Below, piece by piece: positions 1 through 6,413 of a stretch of DNA of 17,840 bases. Where the stretch lies: NCBI GenBank assembly GCA_903840825.1, contig CAIMHL010000067.1:1-17840 (forward strand), written 5' to 3'. Within the stretch, counting starts at the first letter, position 1; each line of letters begins with the position of its first letter. The notes beneath the pieces were generated by a model. That model was not told the DNA's origin, did not search any database, and saw only the letters and a program-made list of their open reading frames with translations. The DNA is from an uncultured beta proteobacterium. Lineage in GTDB: Bacteria; Pseudomonadota; Gammaproteobacteria; Burkholderiales; Burkholderiaceae_C. The position numbers were made by a program, and so were the translations under genes.

Positions 1-21
1 ATTAAGGTTGACTGTTGTCAG

Positions 22-33
22 TACACTTGTGTA
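22..33. promoter_or_regulatory. TetR-type operator, copy A (TACAC-N3-TGTA)
   Basis: The word TACACTTGTGTA is a perfect TACA-N4-TGTA palindrome. It lies about 150 bp upstream of the TetR-family gene and partly over a weak promoter-like pair (TTGACT at 8-13, TGTATC at 30-35). The same TACAC-N3-TGTA form recurs at 8151-8162 and 8225-8236, in front of two lipid genes, and imperfectly at 61-72. Autoregulation by the neighbouring TetR protein is inferred. Confidence 0.6.
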
Positions 34-60
34 TCGACCATTCGCAATGTAGCACGAACA

Positions 61-72
61 TACACATCTGTT
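61..72. promoter_or_regulatory. Imperfect second operator copy before the TetR gene
   Basis: TACACATCTGTT matches the TACAC-N3-TGTA operator word except for the last base. It is preceded by CGAACA, as is the perfect copy at 8151-8162, so the two share the longer pattern CGAACATACAC-N3-TGT. A second, weaker inverted repeat (CGCAATGTAG at 43-52, CTACATTGTG at 87-96) surrounds it. Two sites before an autoregulated repressor gene would be normal, but this copy is weaker evidence than the others. Confidence 0.4.
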
Positions 73-185
73 TGTTAGGGTTTACACTACATTGTGAGCG
101 GGCAGCATTAAGGGGTAAATTGGTACATGCGCCCACGTAAGCATGCATTAAAAGTCAACTCAAGATCAAAAAAAGAACGAAATAG

Positions 186-806
186 ATGGCTTCAAATAAA
201 GAAAAAAAACAGCTGGAATCGCCCCGGCTCACTCGGGACGATTGGTTGGACGCTGCTTTCATGGCCGTGGTTGATGGCGGATTTGACCAGGCAAGGGTGC
301 TGGTCATTGCAGACAAGCTGGGGGTGACACGGGGTAGTTTCTATTGGCATTTTTCAGACCATGCTGACCTGATCACGTCGCTGTTGAAGCGTTGGGAAAT
401 GCGCGAAATTGAGTTGGATAAACGGCTGCAAGCCGACAACACGGATGACCCACAAGCCGACATTGAGCGGCTGCTCGATGCTGCACTTGCTCATGCCGGA
501 GTTGACCTGGAAAACATCCGGTTCGAGCTGGCATTGCGTGGTTTAGGGCGACGCAGCGCCAGCGTGGCGACTATGCTGGTGGGCATTGATGCAGCGCGCA
601 TGCACTTGTTCGAGCAAAAATTCATGAGACTTACAGGCGATGAAAAAACGGCGAGTGAATTAGCCGTACTGTTTTATCTGGTGGTTACCGGCGCGCATCA
701 AGCTTTGAGCCGCCCGACCAGCCCACCCCAAGCAAAAGAATTTCTGAAATGCATCATTGCCTCTTACCTGATTCATCAGCAAAGCCGCCCTGGTACGCGT
801 GCCTGA
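186..806 (+). CDS. TetR/AcrR family transcriptional regulator
   Basis: A 206-residue protein, typical TetR length. The N-terminal DNA-binding domain covers about residues 14-65, with the helix-turn-helix segment ADKLGVTRGSFYWHF, the classic TetR recognition helix ending in YWHF. The rest is a helical ligand and dimer domain that I cannot assign to a ligand. The ATG at 186 is chosen because an ORF starting at 127 is in another frame and has no family signal; a strong Shine-Dalgarno is not visible. The gene converges on the six-gene minus-strand lipid/sulfatase operon, with only 7 bp between the two stop codons. Operator-like palindromes stand before it, before the acyl-CoA ligase and before the fatty acid hydroxylase. 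That makes it the likely local repressor, sensing a fatty acyl or acyl-CoA type ligand (inference). The family call is very safe; the regulon is a hypothesis. Confidence 0.95.
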   Translation: MASNKEKKQLESPRLTRDDWLDAAFMAVVDGGFDQARVLVIADKLGVTRGSFYWHFSDHADLITSLLKRWEMREIELDKRLQADNTDDPQADIERLLDAALAHAGVDLENIRFELALRGLGRRSASVATMLVGIDAARMHLFEQKFMRLTGDEKTASELAVLFYLVVTGAHQALSRPTSPPQAKEFLKCIIASYLIHQQSRPGTRA

Positions 807-813
807 TGCAGGC

Positions 814-2208
814 TCAGTCCATGCGCTCAACACCTGGCATGCCCCAGGTAGCGGTCAAAGCGGCTGCCTTGGGGTAATAGAGCCGTGCATTTAATAAAAA
901 GGGCTCGCCGTCTTTGACGGGCAACCAGTTGCTAGCAGACGCCCCTGCTGGGCTTGTTGATTGAATCCACAAGTCCAGCGAGCCATCGGGGTTGTAAGTC
1001 AAGGCATCACGGTCGCCTATGGCGAAGCGTTGGCTTGTATTTTCAATTAAAAAATCATCCGCGCCATAAGCTGTAACGGACCAGAAGGCATGAACAGGTG
1101 GCAGTTCATGGGCCGCAAAGTGGAGGCGGTAGCGATGGCGCCCATTAAGGGGCTCGCCTGTGCGGTCAACCCGTGTGCTGGGGTACATCGCATCTTCGGG
1201 TAAGTTGGCCCCTAGCCCCACCATGGCGACAACAGCTCGGATGTTGTAAGACGTGCCGTAGTTGCCCAACACCGCCGGTGGGGTCGACCAACCTCTGATT
1301 AGATTTTTTGCTTGACTTAATTCCTGGCTCACTTTCCTATCGGCTATCCAACGACCCAAGCCGAGGCTCCAGCGGTCGGCCACAGTCCAGTGCGGGGTCT
1401 GTCCGGGCGTCAGACCCAAGCGCCGGAGCTTGGCCATCATGGGGCCATCGGCTGCGCTGGGCGGATTGCTGACCATCAGCGCGGCCAAGCGTGCGAAAAA
1501 TTCAGTGGTGCTTAGGGCTTTCATTTGGACGCTTGGCGGCGTTAGTTGGGCTTGGGTTGCTTGCCAGGGTTTGGGTGCTTTTAATACACCGGCTTGCCAG
1601 TCGGTCAAATGGCGCAATTGAAGGCCGTCTTGCAATTGGTGCACCAAGGGGTAGTCGGCGGCTGCGTTAGTTTGCGTGCGTCCTATCAACCACGCCATTT
1701 GGGTCGGTGAACGAAACAATGTCAGACCGACGGGCGTTGCGCCCGCCCACCGGGGACCCACTAGTAAATATTTGCCGCCGGCGGTGCCCGCAACTCGCGT
1801 GCCAGGGGCGGCGTAAACGTTGGTCCAGGCGTCCATGAAAGGCATGACCTCATAGCGCTGGGTGTTGGGTGCCATTTCGAACACCCAAGGGCCTTGCGCC
1901 ATGTCTATAAATGCGGTGGTGTAGAGCGTGTCCACGTTGGGGCGAACGACGTCTTTGAACGAAGCATCAGGAAATTTCCTCACGCGGCGCAGCTCATTCT
2001 CAGGGCCGATGCTCAGTGCGGCTTGGGCACGGGTGAGGTCCATGATGACCAGCGGGTAGCCATAAATATAGGCCTCTGCACCTAGAAAGATGGACTCAGA
2101 CTTAGCGTATAAAAAGCCCAGTACAGCCAAAGAGGCGAGCACGATGGGGCCGTAGACCCAGCGCCATCGCTTGGCGGGAGATGAGAGTAGCTTAGTTTTT
2201 TTATTCAT
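814..2208 (-). CDS. DUF1254/DUF1214 domain protein, membrane-anchored
   Basis: A 464-residue protein with an N-terminal membrane helix at about residues 17-36 after a basic stretch, so the rest should face the periplasm. The N-terminal DUF1254 part is marked by AYIYGYPLVIMD, RPNVDTLYTTAFIDM and the RYEVMPFMDAWTNVYA block. The C-terminal DUF1214 part is marked by HAFWSVTAYGADDFLI, the NPDGSLDLWIQ segment and the closing LLNARLYYPK. The biochemical role of this pair of domains is not established; homologues are often exported and sit in catabolic clusters. Its ATG overlaps the stop of the upstream FGE gene by four bases, so it is translationally coupled as the last gene of the operon that starts at 8105. 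I cannot name a substrate; its place suggests a role in the same lipid/sulfate-ester process. Confidence 0.9.
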   Translation of the reverse strand: MNKKTKLLSSPAKRWRWVYGPIVLASLAVLGFLYAKSESIFLGAEAYIYGYPLVIMDLTRAQAALSIGPENELRRVRKFPDASFKDVVRPNVDTLYTTAFIDMAQGPWVFEMAPNTQRYEVMPFMDAWTNVYAAPGTRVAGTAGGKYLLVGPRWAGATPVGLTLFRSPTQMAWLIGRTQTNAAADYPLVHQLQDGLQLRHLTDWQAGVLKAPKPWQATQAQLTPPSVQMKALSTTEFFARLAALMVSNPPSAADGPMMAKLRRLGLTPGQTPHWTVADRWSLGLGRWIADRKVSQELSQAKNLIRGWSTPPAVLGNYGTSYNIRAVVAMVGLGANLPEDAMYPSTRVDRTGEPLNGRHRYRLHFAAHELPPVHAFWSVTAYGADDFLIENTSQRFAIGDRDALTYNPDGSLDLWIQSTSPAGASASNWLPVKDGEPFLLNARLYYPKAAALTATWGMPGVERMD

Positions 2209-3212
2209 GGCGGTGGTGCTGATAAAACGGTGCGAAAACCGAGATGGCTGGCCCCCAAATCATCCTCTTGAGCTTGCCTGGCCCCAGACCGGTAGCGCAT
2301 GCAGTAGTTGGGGGCACATAAAAACGAGCCGCCTTTGATCACTCTTTGTGCAGGGACTGGTGACGTGGGGGCGCTGTCTGCATGGTTGGCTGTGTAGGGG
2401 TCAGCGGTGATTTCCCAGACGTTGCCCATCATGTCAAAGAGCCCCAGTGCGTTGGGCGCGTAGCACCCTACCGGGGCCAAGCCAACAAAGCCGTCATCAG
2501 CAGAATTAGCGACGGGAAACAGGCCTTGCCAGGTGTTGGCTTGCTGGGGTTGCGCGTGGTCTTGCCCCGCCAGTTTCTGGCCTGCACGGGCAGCCCATTC
2601 CCATTGCGCCTCAGAGGGTAAACTGCGGCCTTTCCAGCGGGCGTAGGCGAGCGCATCCGAGTAGGTGAGGGCAACAGCGGGGAACGCTCCCCGGTTTTCA
2701 ATGGAGGTAGCAGGCCCGCCTGGATGGCGCCAGTTAGCGCCGGGCGTGTAGCGCCACCACTGGGTCACCCGGCCCCCCGCTTTCAAATCGTTGGGCATGA
2801 CAAACACCACGGCACCGGCTTGTTGCATATCGGGTGGCAGGCCAGGGTGTGCCAGAACGTCAACCGGGCGTTCGGCGCTGGTGATGTAGCCCGTGGCCTG
2901 GACGAACGCGGCAAACTCATCGTTGGTCACCTCGGTGCGGTCCATCCAGAAGCCTTCTACGGTGGTGCTGCGAAGGGGTTGTTCTTCCGGGTTTTCAGTA
3001 TCCCCCATTTCAAATTGCCCGCCCGGCACCCAGACCATACCTGGGTGAGGGGTGCGCGCGTCTTGCTGGGGAAGTGGGCACTGCAGGCGCTCCTGGGCTG
3101 CGTGTTGGCGAGCATTTGGTGCCCCCAGGCCCAGCCAAACCAGCAGTCCGGCACACATGACGACCGTGGCGCCGAGGGTGATTTTTTTTAAGGATCGAGT
3201 AGAGGTTTTCAA
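2205..3212 (-). CDS. Formylglycine-generating enzyme (SUMF1/FGE), membrane-anchored
   Basis: FGE oxidises the active-site cysteine of sulfatases to formylglycine, using copper and oxygen. The family's start signature is at residues 59-71 (GMVWVPGGQFEMG), followed by the EVTNDEF and SLPSEAQWEWAARAG segments. The diagnostic C-terminal block GGSFLCAPNYCMRYRSGAR carries both copper-binding cysteines, Cys299 and Cys304. This separates a true FGE from the many SUMF1-like proteins lacking them. Residues 11-30 form a hydrophobic helix, which implies a membrane anchor with the enzyme in the periplasm. The start is TTG, overlapping the sulfatase stop by four bases; the next in-frame ATG would cut into the anchor. 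Tight coupling to the sulfatase just upstream makes that protein the obvious client. Odd points are the export signal and a client motif that is not canonical. Confidence 0.92.
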   Translation of the reverse strand: MKTSTRSLKKITLGATVVMCAGLLVWLGLGAPNARQHAAQERLQCPLPQQDARTPHPGMVWVPGGQFEMGDTENPEEQPLRSTTVEGFWMDRTEVTNDEFAAFVQATGYITSAERPVDVLAHPGLPPDMQQAGAVVFVMPNDLKAGGRVTQWWRYTPGANWRHPGGPATSIENRGAFPAVALTYSDALAYARWKGRSLPSEAQWEWAARAGQKLAGQDHAQPQQANTWQGLFPVANSADDGFVGLAPVGCYAPNALGLFDMMGNVWEITADPYTANHADSAPTSPVPAQRVIKGGSFLCAPNYCMRYRSGARQAQEDDLGASHLGFRTVLSAPPP

Positions 3213-4888
3213 TTGGCCCAGTAGGTGAATTCGTCTTCAGGCAACTGCTTTTGGTCCAGTGTTTTGTCAATTGAAATGGGTAATTCTATAAAGGTTGGCC
3301 ACAGCGGCGCAGGCATGGGGTCGTGATGGGTTTTCAGGCGTGCTTTCAATTCCGCCAATTTTTCAGGCTGGGCTGCTGCCTGGTTTTGTTTTTCGGTGGG
3401 GTCTGCCTTGAGGTCAAACAACCAGTCTTTCTTGGGGGTGCCCGTGGTGATTAATTTCCAGCCTTTGTCCTGTACCGCGCGGTAGGCACCATCGCGCCAA
3501 AAAAGTGGGCGGTCAGGTTGCTTCAAGGCTGGGGTCGTGGACTTAGCCAAAAAGGGCAGTAGGTTGACGCCGTCAAGCACGCGATCGGTGGGCAGTTTGC
3601 CCCCTGCCGCTGCCAGCACGGTGGGCAATATGTCGATGTTGGAGACGGGTGCTTTGTAGTGCGTCCCCGCTGCGATGTGCCCCGGCCACTTGGCGACATA
3701 GGGCACGCGCAGGCCGCCCTCAAACATCGTCAACTTCCAGCCACGGTAGGGTTGGTTGACCTCGGGCAAGCCAATGTAACCCGGTGCCCCGTTGTCGCTG
3801 GTAAAAATAACAATGGTGTTGTCGTCCAGTCCTTCCTCGCGCAGTGTTTGCAAGACCCGTCCCACGCTACGGTCGATGGAGCGCACCATGGCCGAGTAGA
3901 CGCGGCGGCGGTGGTCCGGGATGTGCGCCAAGGCATCGTAATCTTCCTTGCTGGCTTGCAAGGGCGTGTGCACCCCCCAGTGCGCGAGGTACATGAAAAA
4001 GGGCTGGTTTTTGTTACGCTTGATGGCGGTCACAGCCTCATCGGTAAAGTAGTCTGTCAGGTATTTGGCCGGCTCAAACCATTTGCCTGCGTTGTAGCTC
4101 ACCCCGAAACGCATGTTGGGCCACAAGAACTTGTCAATGGGGTCAAAGTCTTGTTTCGAGTTGACGACTTGGGGACTGTTTTCGGGCAGGTAGAGTCCAC
4201 TTTCCATGAAGAGGCTTTCGTCAAAGCCCTGGTTGTTAGGCCGCATCTCGGGTGTGCTGCCCAAATGCCATTTGCCAATATGAATGTTGTGGTAGCCGCG
4301 TGCTTTCAGCAACTCGGCCATGGTTTGCTCGGAGGCGGGCATGCCGAGTTCATTGAAGTCTTTGACCTGCTTTGCTTTTTCCAGATCAATGCGAACAGCT
4401 TGCAACTGATTCTTGTCGGCGTAAAGCGTGCCTGCAACACGCGCCATAGAGCCTGGGACGGGCGTGAATTCAACGCCAAATCGCCAGGGGTAGCGTCCGG
4501 TCATCAAAGCCGCACGCGATACGGTGCACACGGCACTGCCTGCGTAGCCTTGGTCGAAGCGGACACCGTCTCGGGCAATGGCATCAATGTTGGGGGTAGG
4601 AACGCCGTCTTGTGTGCGGCCCCCGCCGTGGGTGCTGACGTCGTTGATGCCCAAATCATCGGCCAAAATAACAATGATGTTGGGCGGCCTTTGGGCCAGA
4701 GGCTGACTGGCTTGGTCAGGCCCCGCTTGCCAAGGAACAGGGTGGTTGGCTTCACGCGGGTTCTTGAGGTCGGTATACCAACCGAGCGAATATTTGAGCA
4801 GGTGCAGACGGTTCACATAGGTGACGCCGCCCAGCAGCAAAAGGACTGACAGCACTATCAGTAGACGCTTGACGTTGTTTTTTTTCAT
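3209..4888 (-). CDS. Arylsulfatase-type sulfatase, membrane-anchored
   Basis: A 559-residue type I sulfatase, which hydrolyses sulfate esters. Residues 9-24 form an N-terminal membrane helix, so the catalytic domain should be periplasmic. Metal ligands are visible in IIVILADDLG (Asp77, Asp78) and FTSDNG (Asp365, Asn366). Other active-site residues are in GKWHLG (Lys206, His208), LAHWGVHTP (His303, His307) and the YRGWK segment (Lys385). The formylglycine site is Cys121 in VCTVSRAALMTGR, that is C-T-V-S-R rather than the usual C-x-P/A-x-R. The remainder of the signature (Arg125 and TG) is intact. The gene lies 51 bp after the preceding ORF and is followed by its probable activator, FGE, overlapping by four bases. 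The substrate cannot be read from sequence; the lipid-enzyme neighbours suggest a sulfated lipid, alcohol or sterol. No convincing Shine-Dalgarno precedes the ATG. Confidence 0.93.
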   Translation of the reverse strand: MKKNNVKRLLIVLSVLLLLGGVTYVNRLHLLKYSLGWYTDLKNPREANHPVPWQAGPDQASQPLAQRPPNIIVILADDLGINDVSTHGGGRTQDGVPTPNIDAIARDGVRFDQGYAGSAVCTVSRAALMTGRYPWRFGVEFTPVPGSMARVAGTLYADKNQLQAVRIDLEKAKQVKDFNELGMPASEQTMAELLKARGYHNIHIGKWHLGSTPEMRPNNQGFDESLFMESGLYLPENSPQVVNSKQDFDPIDKFLWPNMRFGVSYNAGKWFEPAKYLTDYFTDEAVTAIKRNKNQPFFMYLAHWGVHTPLQASKEDYDALAHIPDHRRRVYSAMVRSIDRSVGRVLQTLREEGLDDNTIVIFTSDNGAPGYIGLPEVNQPYRGWKLTMFEGGLRVPYVAKWPGHIAAGTHYKAPVSNIDILPTVLAAAGGKLPTDRVLDGVNLLPFLAKSTTPALKQPDRPLFWRDGAYRAVQDKGWKLITTGTPKKDWLFDLKADPTEKQNQAAAQPEKLAELKARLKTHHDPMPAPLWPTFIELPISIDKTLDQKQLPEDEFTYWAN

Positions 4889-4939
4889 TGTTTTTTCGGG
4901 CCAGGAGGTGATGTGCGGGGTGCGCCTTGGGTCATCGCG

Positions 4940-5557
4940 CTAGCGGGCAATCAATGACACAACAGTGCCCACTAGCAAGAACAGCGCCCCCACCGTGCCC
5001 CGCACCACAATCAGGCTGACAAGGGGTTTGACCGGAAATACATGCGTTTTTTCTATAGCCGCCCATTTGTGGACAAAGACGTTGGCCTTGGCGCTTTCCA
5101 AGGCAAAGCGGGCAAAATCGCGCCGGCTGCGGTAGCGCACCATGGCGACGTAGTGCCAGGCATCGGCGCCCTCAGGCTCAATGAAGGAACCGCTGCGCCT
5201 GGCCACAAAAACCAAAACATTTCCATTTTTTAAAAGCGGCCAGAGGATGGCTTTGGCGTAGCGCTTGTCTGCTGCGCGCGGATCAAGGCCTAGGTCGTAG
5301 CCAGGCGGGTAAAGTGCCTTTGGGCGATAGCGAACCAGATTTTGCATGACAAACTCTTGGCCATCGTCCCTGCTGAGCAGGGTTCTGATGTCATCGATGT
5401 CGGTTTGCTGGTTTGGGCCCTGAACTTGGGCTTGCATTTGCTGCACAAAGCCCACAATTTCAGCAGGCGTCAAGGGCTTGCCCTTGCCGCCATACCAAAG
5501 GAAAAACAGGCCATAGAGCGCCAGCAGGGCGGCTGAAACAACCAAGGTGCTGCCCAT
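4940..5557 (-). CDS. Small membrane protein with a possible ferredoxin-like domain
   Basis: A 205-residue protein that I do not recognise as a named family. A hydrophobic helix spans residues 4-22 and a second spans about residues 180-202, so both ends are membrane-embedded around a soluble middle. The middle contains FVMQNLVRYRPKALYPPGYD, then a WPLLKNGNVLVFVARR strand region and HYVAMVRYRSRRDFARFALE. This strand-helix pattern is reminiscent of dimeric alpha/beta-barrel proteins such as DUF1330, but that is only a shape-based guess. It starts 3 bp after the stop of the PF10118 gene, with TAAGG just upstream as a weak ribosome site, and is followed 51 bp later by the sulfatase, so it belongs to the operon. 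It may act on or bind the same hydrophobic compound at the membrane. Confidence 0.85.
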   Translation of the reverse strand: MGSTLVVSAALLALYGLFFLWYGGKGKPLTPAEIVGFVQQMQAQVQGPNQQTDIDDIRTLLSRDDGQEFVMQNLVRYRPKALYPPGYDLGLDPRAADKRYAKAILWPLLKNGNVLVFVARRSGSFIEPEGADAWHYVAMVRYRSRRDFARFALESAKANVFVHKWAAIEKTHVFPVKPLVSLIVVRGTVGALFLLVGTVVSLIAR

Positions 5558-5560
5558 GCC

Positions 5561-6385
5561 TTAGGCGGCTTGGCCGACCACCGTAAATTGCGACGTGTTC
5601 TCCTGCAACCATTGCCTAGAGAGTGAGGCATCATGCTGACTGGGGTGAAAATCGGGTGCCATGTAGTCGCGCCACAAGCCGTAGTTGCCCCTGAATAAGC
5701 CATCTTTGGCCATGAGCAAAGTGAAGCCACTTTGCCAGGTGCGCCACTTAAACAGGCTGCCGTCATGCCACAGGTTTTGTACGGTTTGGGCCATCACATC
5801 GGTGAGGAAAACCAGGGTGATGTAGCGGAAAATACGCAAGCGCCAGACATGGTTGCCACTGATGGCTTGGTAGATGTCAAAAGCCGTGTTGCGGTGTTCG
5901 GACTCTTCGGCGCTGTGCCATAGCCACATGGTTTTCAGCCGGGGCTCAGTACCCGCCAAGGCTTCGGGGTGGTGCAGCATCCAGTCTGCAAAAATGGCTG
6001 TGAAATGCTCAGTGGCAGCCGTAGCGGCGACATGGATACGCACATCGCGGTGTGCGTTGGCTTTAAGGCGTTTAAGCGCCCGTCGCTCAATGTTGTTTTT
6101 GAATCCGAGTTGCTCAAGGTGACCATTAAAGAGCGCGTGAATACGCCGGTGGGTCGCCTCTTGGCCGACAAAGCCTTGAACCTCTTTGGTAAATTTTTCG
6201 CGCTCAGACTCGGGCAGTGTTTTAAGGCCGCTACGCACCGAGTCCATAAAGTACTGCTCGCCTACGGGAAAGCTCATGGACAAGGCATTGAAGAAGGCGG
6301 ACCTGAACGCATCGCCGCCGTTCCAGCGGGCCTCAAAAGGGGTGTTCAGATCAATCAGCAGTTTTCTGACAACAAGGTGGCTCAT
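5561..6385 (-). CDS. PF10118-type predicted metal-dependent hydrolase
   Basis: A 274-residue protein matching the family annotated 'predicted metal-dependent hydrolase' (PF10118). Conserved acidic/histidine motifs appear in order: GEQYF (Glu43), GQEATHRRIH (Glu76, His79, His83), TEHFTA (Glu126, His127) and HSAEESEHRNTAFD (His157, Glu160, Glu161, His164). Two ExxH-type motifs plus further Glu and His on predicted helices look like a ferritin-like di-metal centre, so an oxidative reaction is as plausible as hydrolysis. Members often sit beside acyl-CoA ligases and fatty acid hydroxylases, as here: the ligase gene ends 28 bp upstream. No signal peptide is seen, so the protein is probably cytoplasmic or membrane-associated. 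The reaction is unknown; the family call is strong. Confidence 0.88.
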   Translation of the reverse strand: MSHLVVRKLLIDLNTPFEARWNGGDAFRSAFFNALSMSFPVGEQYFMDSVRSGLKTLPESEREKFTKEVQGFVGQEATHRRIHALFNGHLEQLGFKNNIERRALKRLKANAHRDVRIHVAATAATEHFTAIFADWMLHHPEALAGTEPRLKTMWLWHSAEESEHRNTAFDIYQAISGNHVWRLRIFRYITLVFLTDVMAQTVQNLWHDGSLFKWRTWQSGFTLLMAKDGLFRGNYGLWRDYMAPDFHPSQHDASLSRQWLQENTSQFTVVGQAA

Positions 6386-6413
6386 AGGGTGGTGTTTTTA
6401 GTTACTGAAAAAA

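Noticed and set aside
801..813. GCCTG-ATG-CAGGC hairpin between TetR and DUF1254 stops as a terminator
   Set aside because: The stem is only 5 bp with a three-base loop and there is no T-run on either strand.
3659..4849. Long plus-strand ORF (396 codons) opposite the sulfatase
   Set aside because: It is antisense to a clearly conserved sulfatase, has no recognisable domain, and is the kind of shadow frame GC-rich genes produce.
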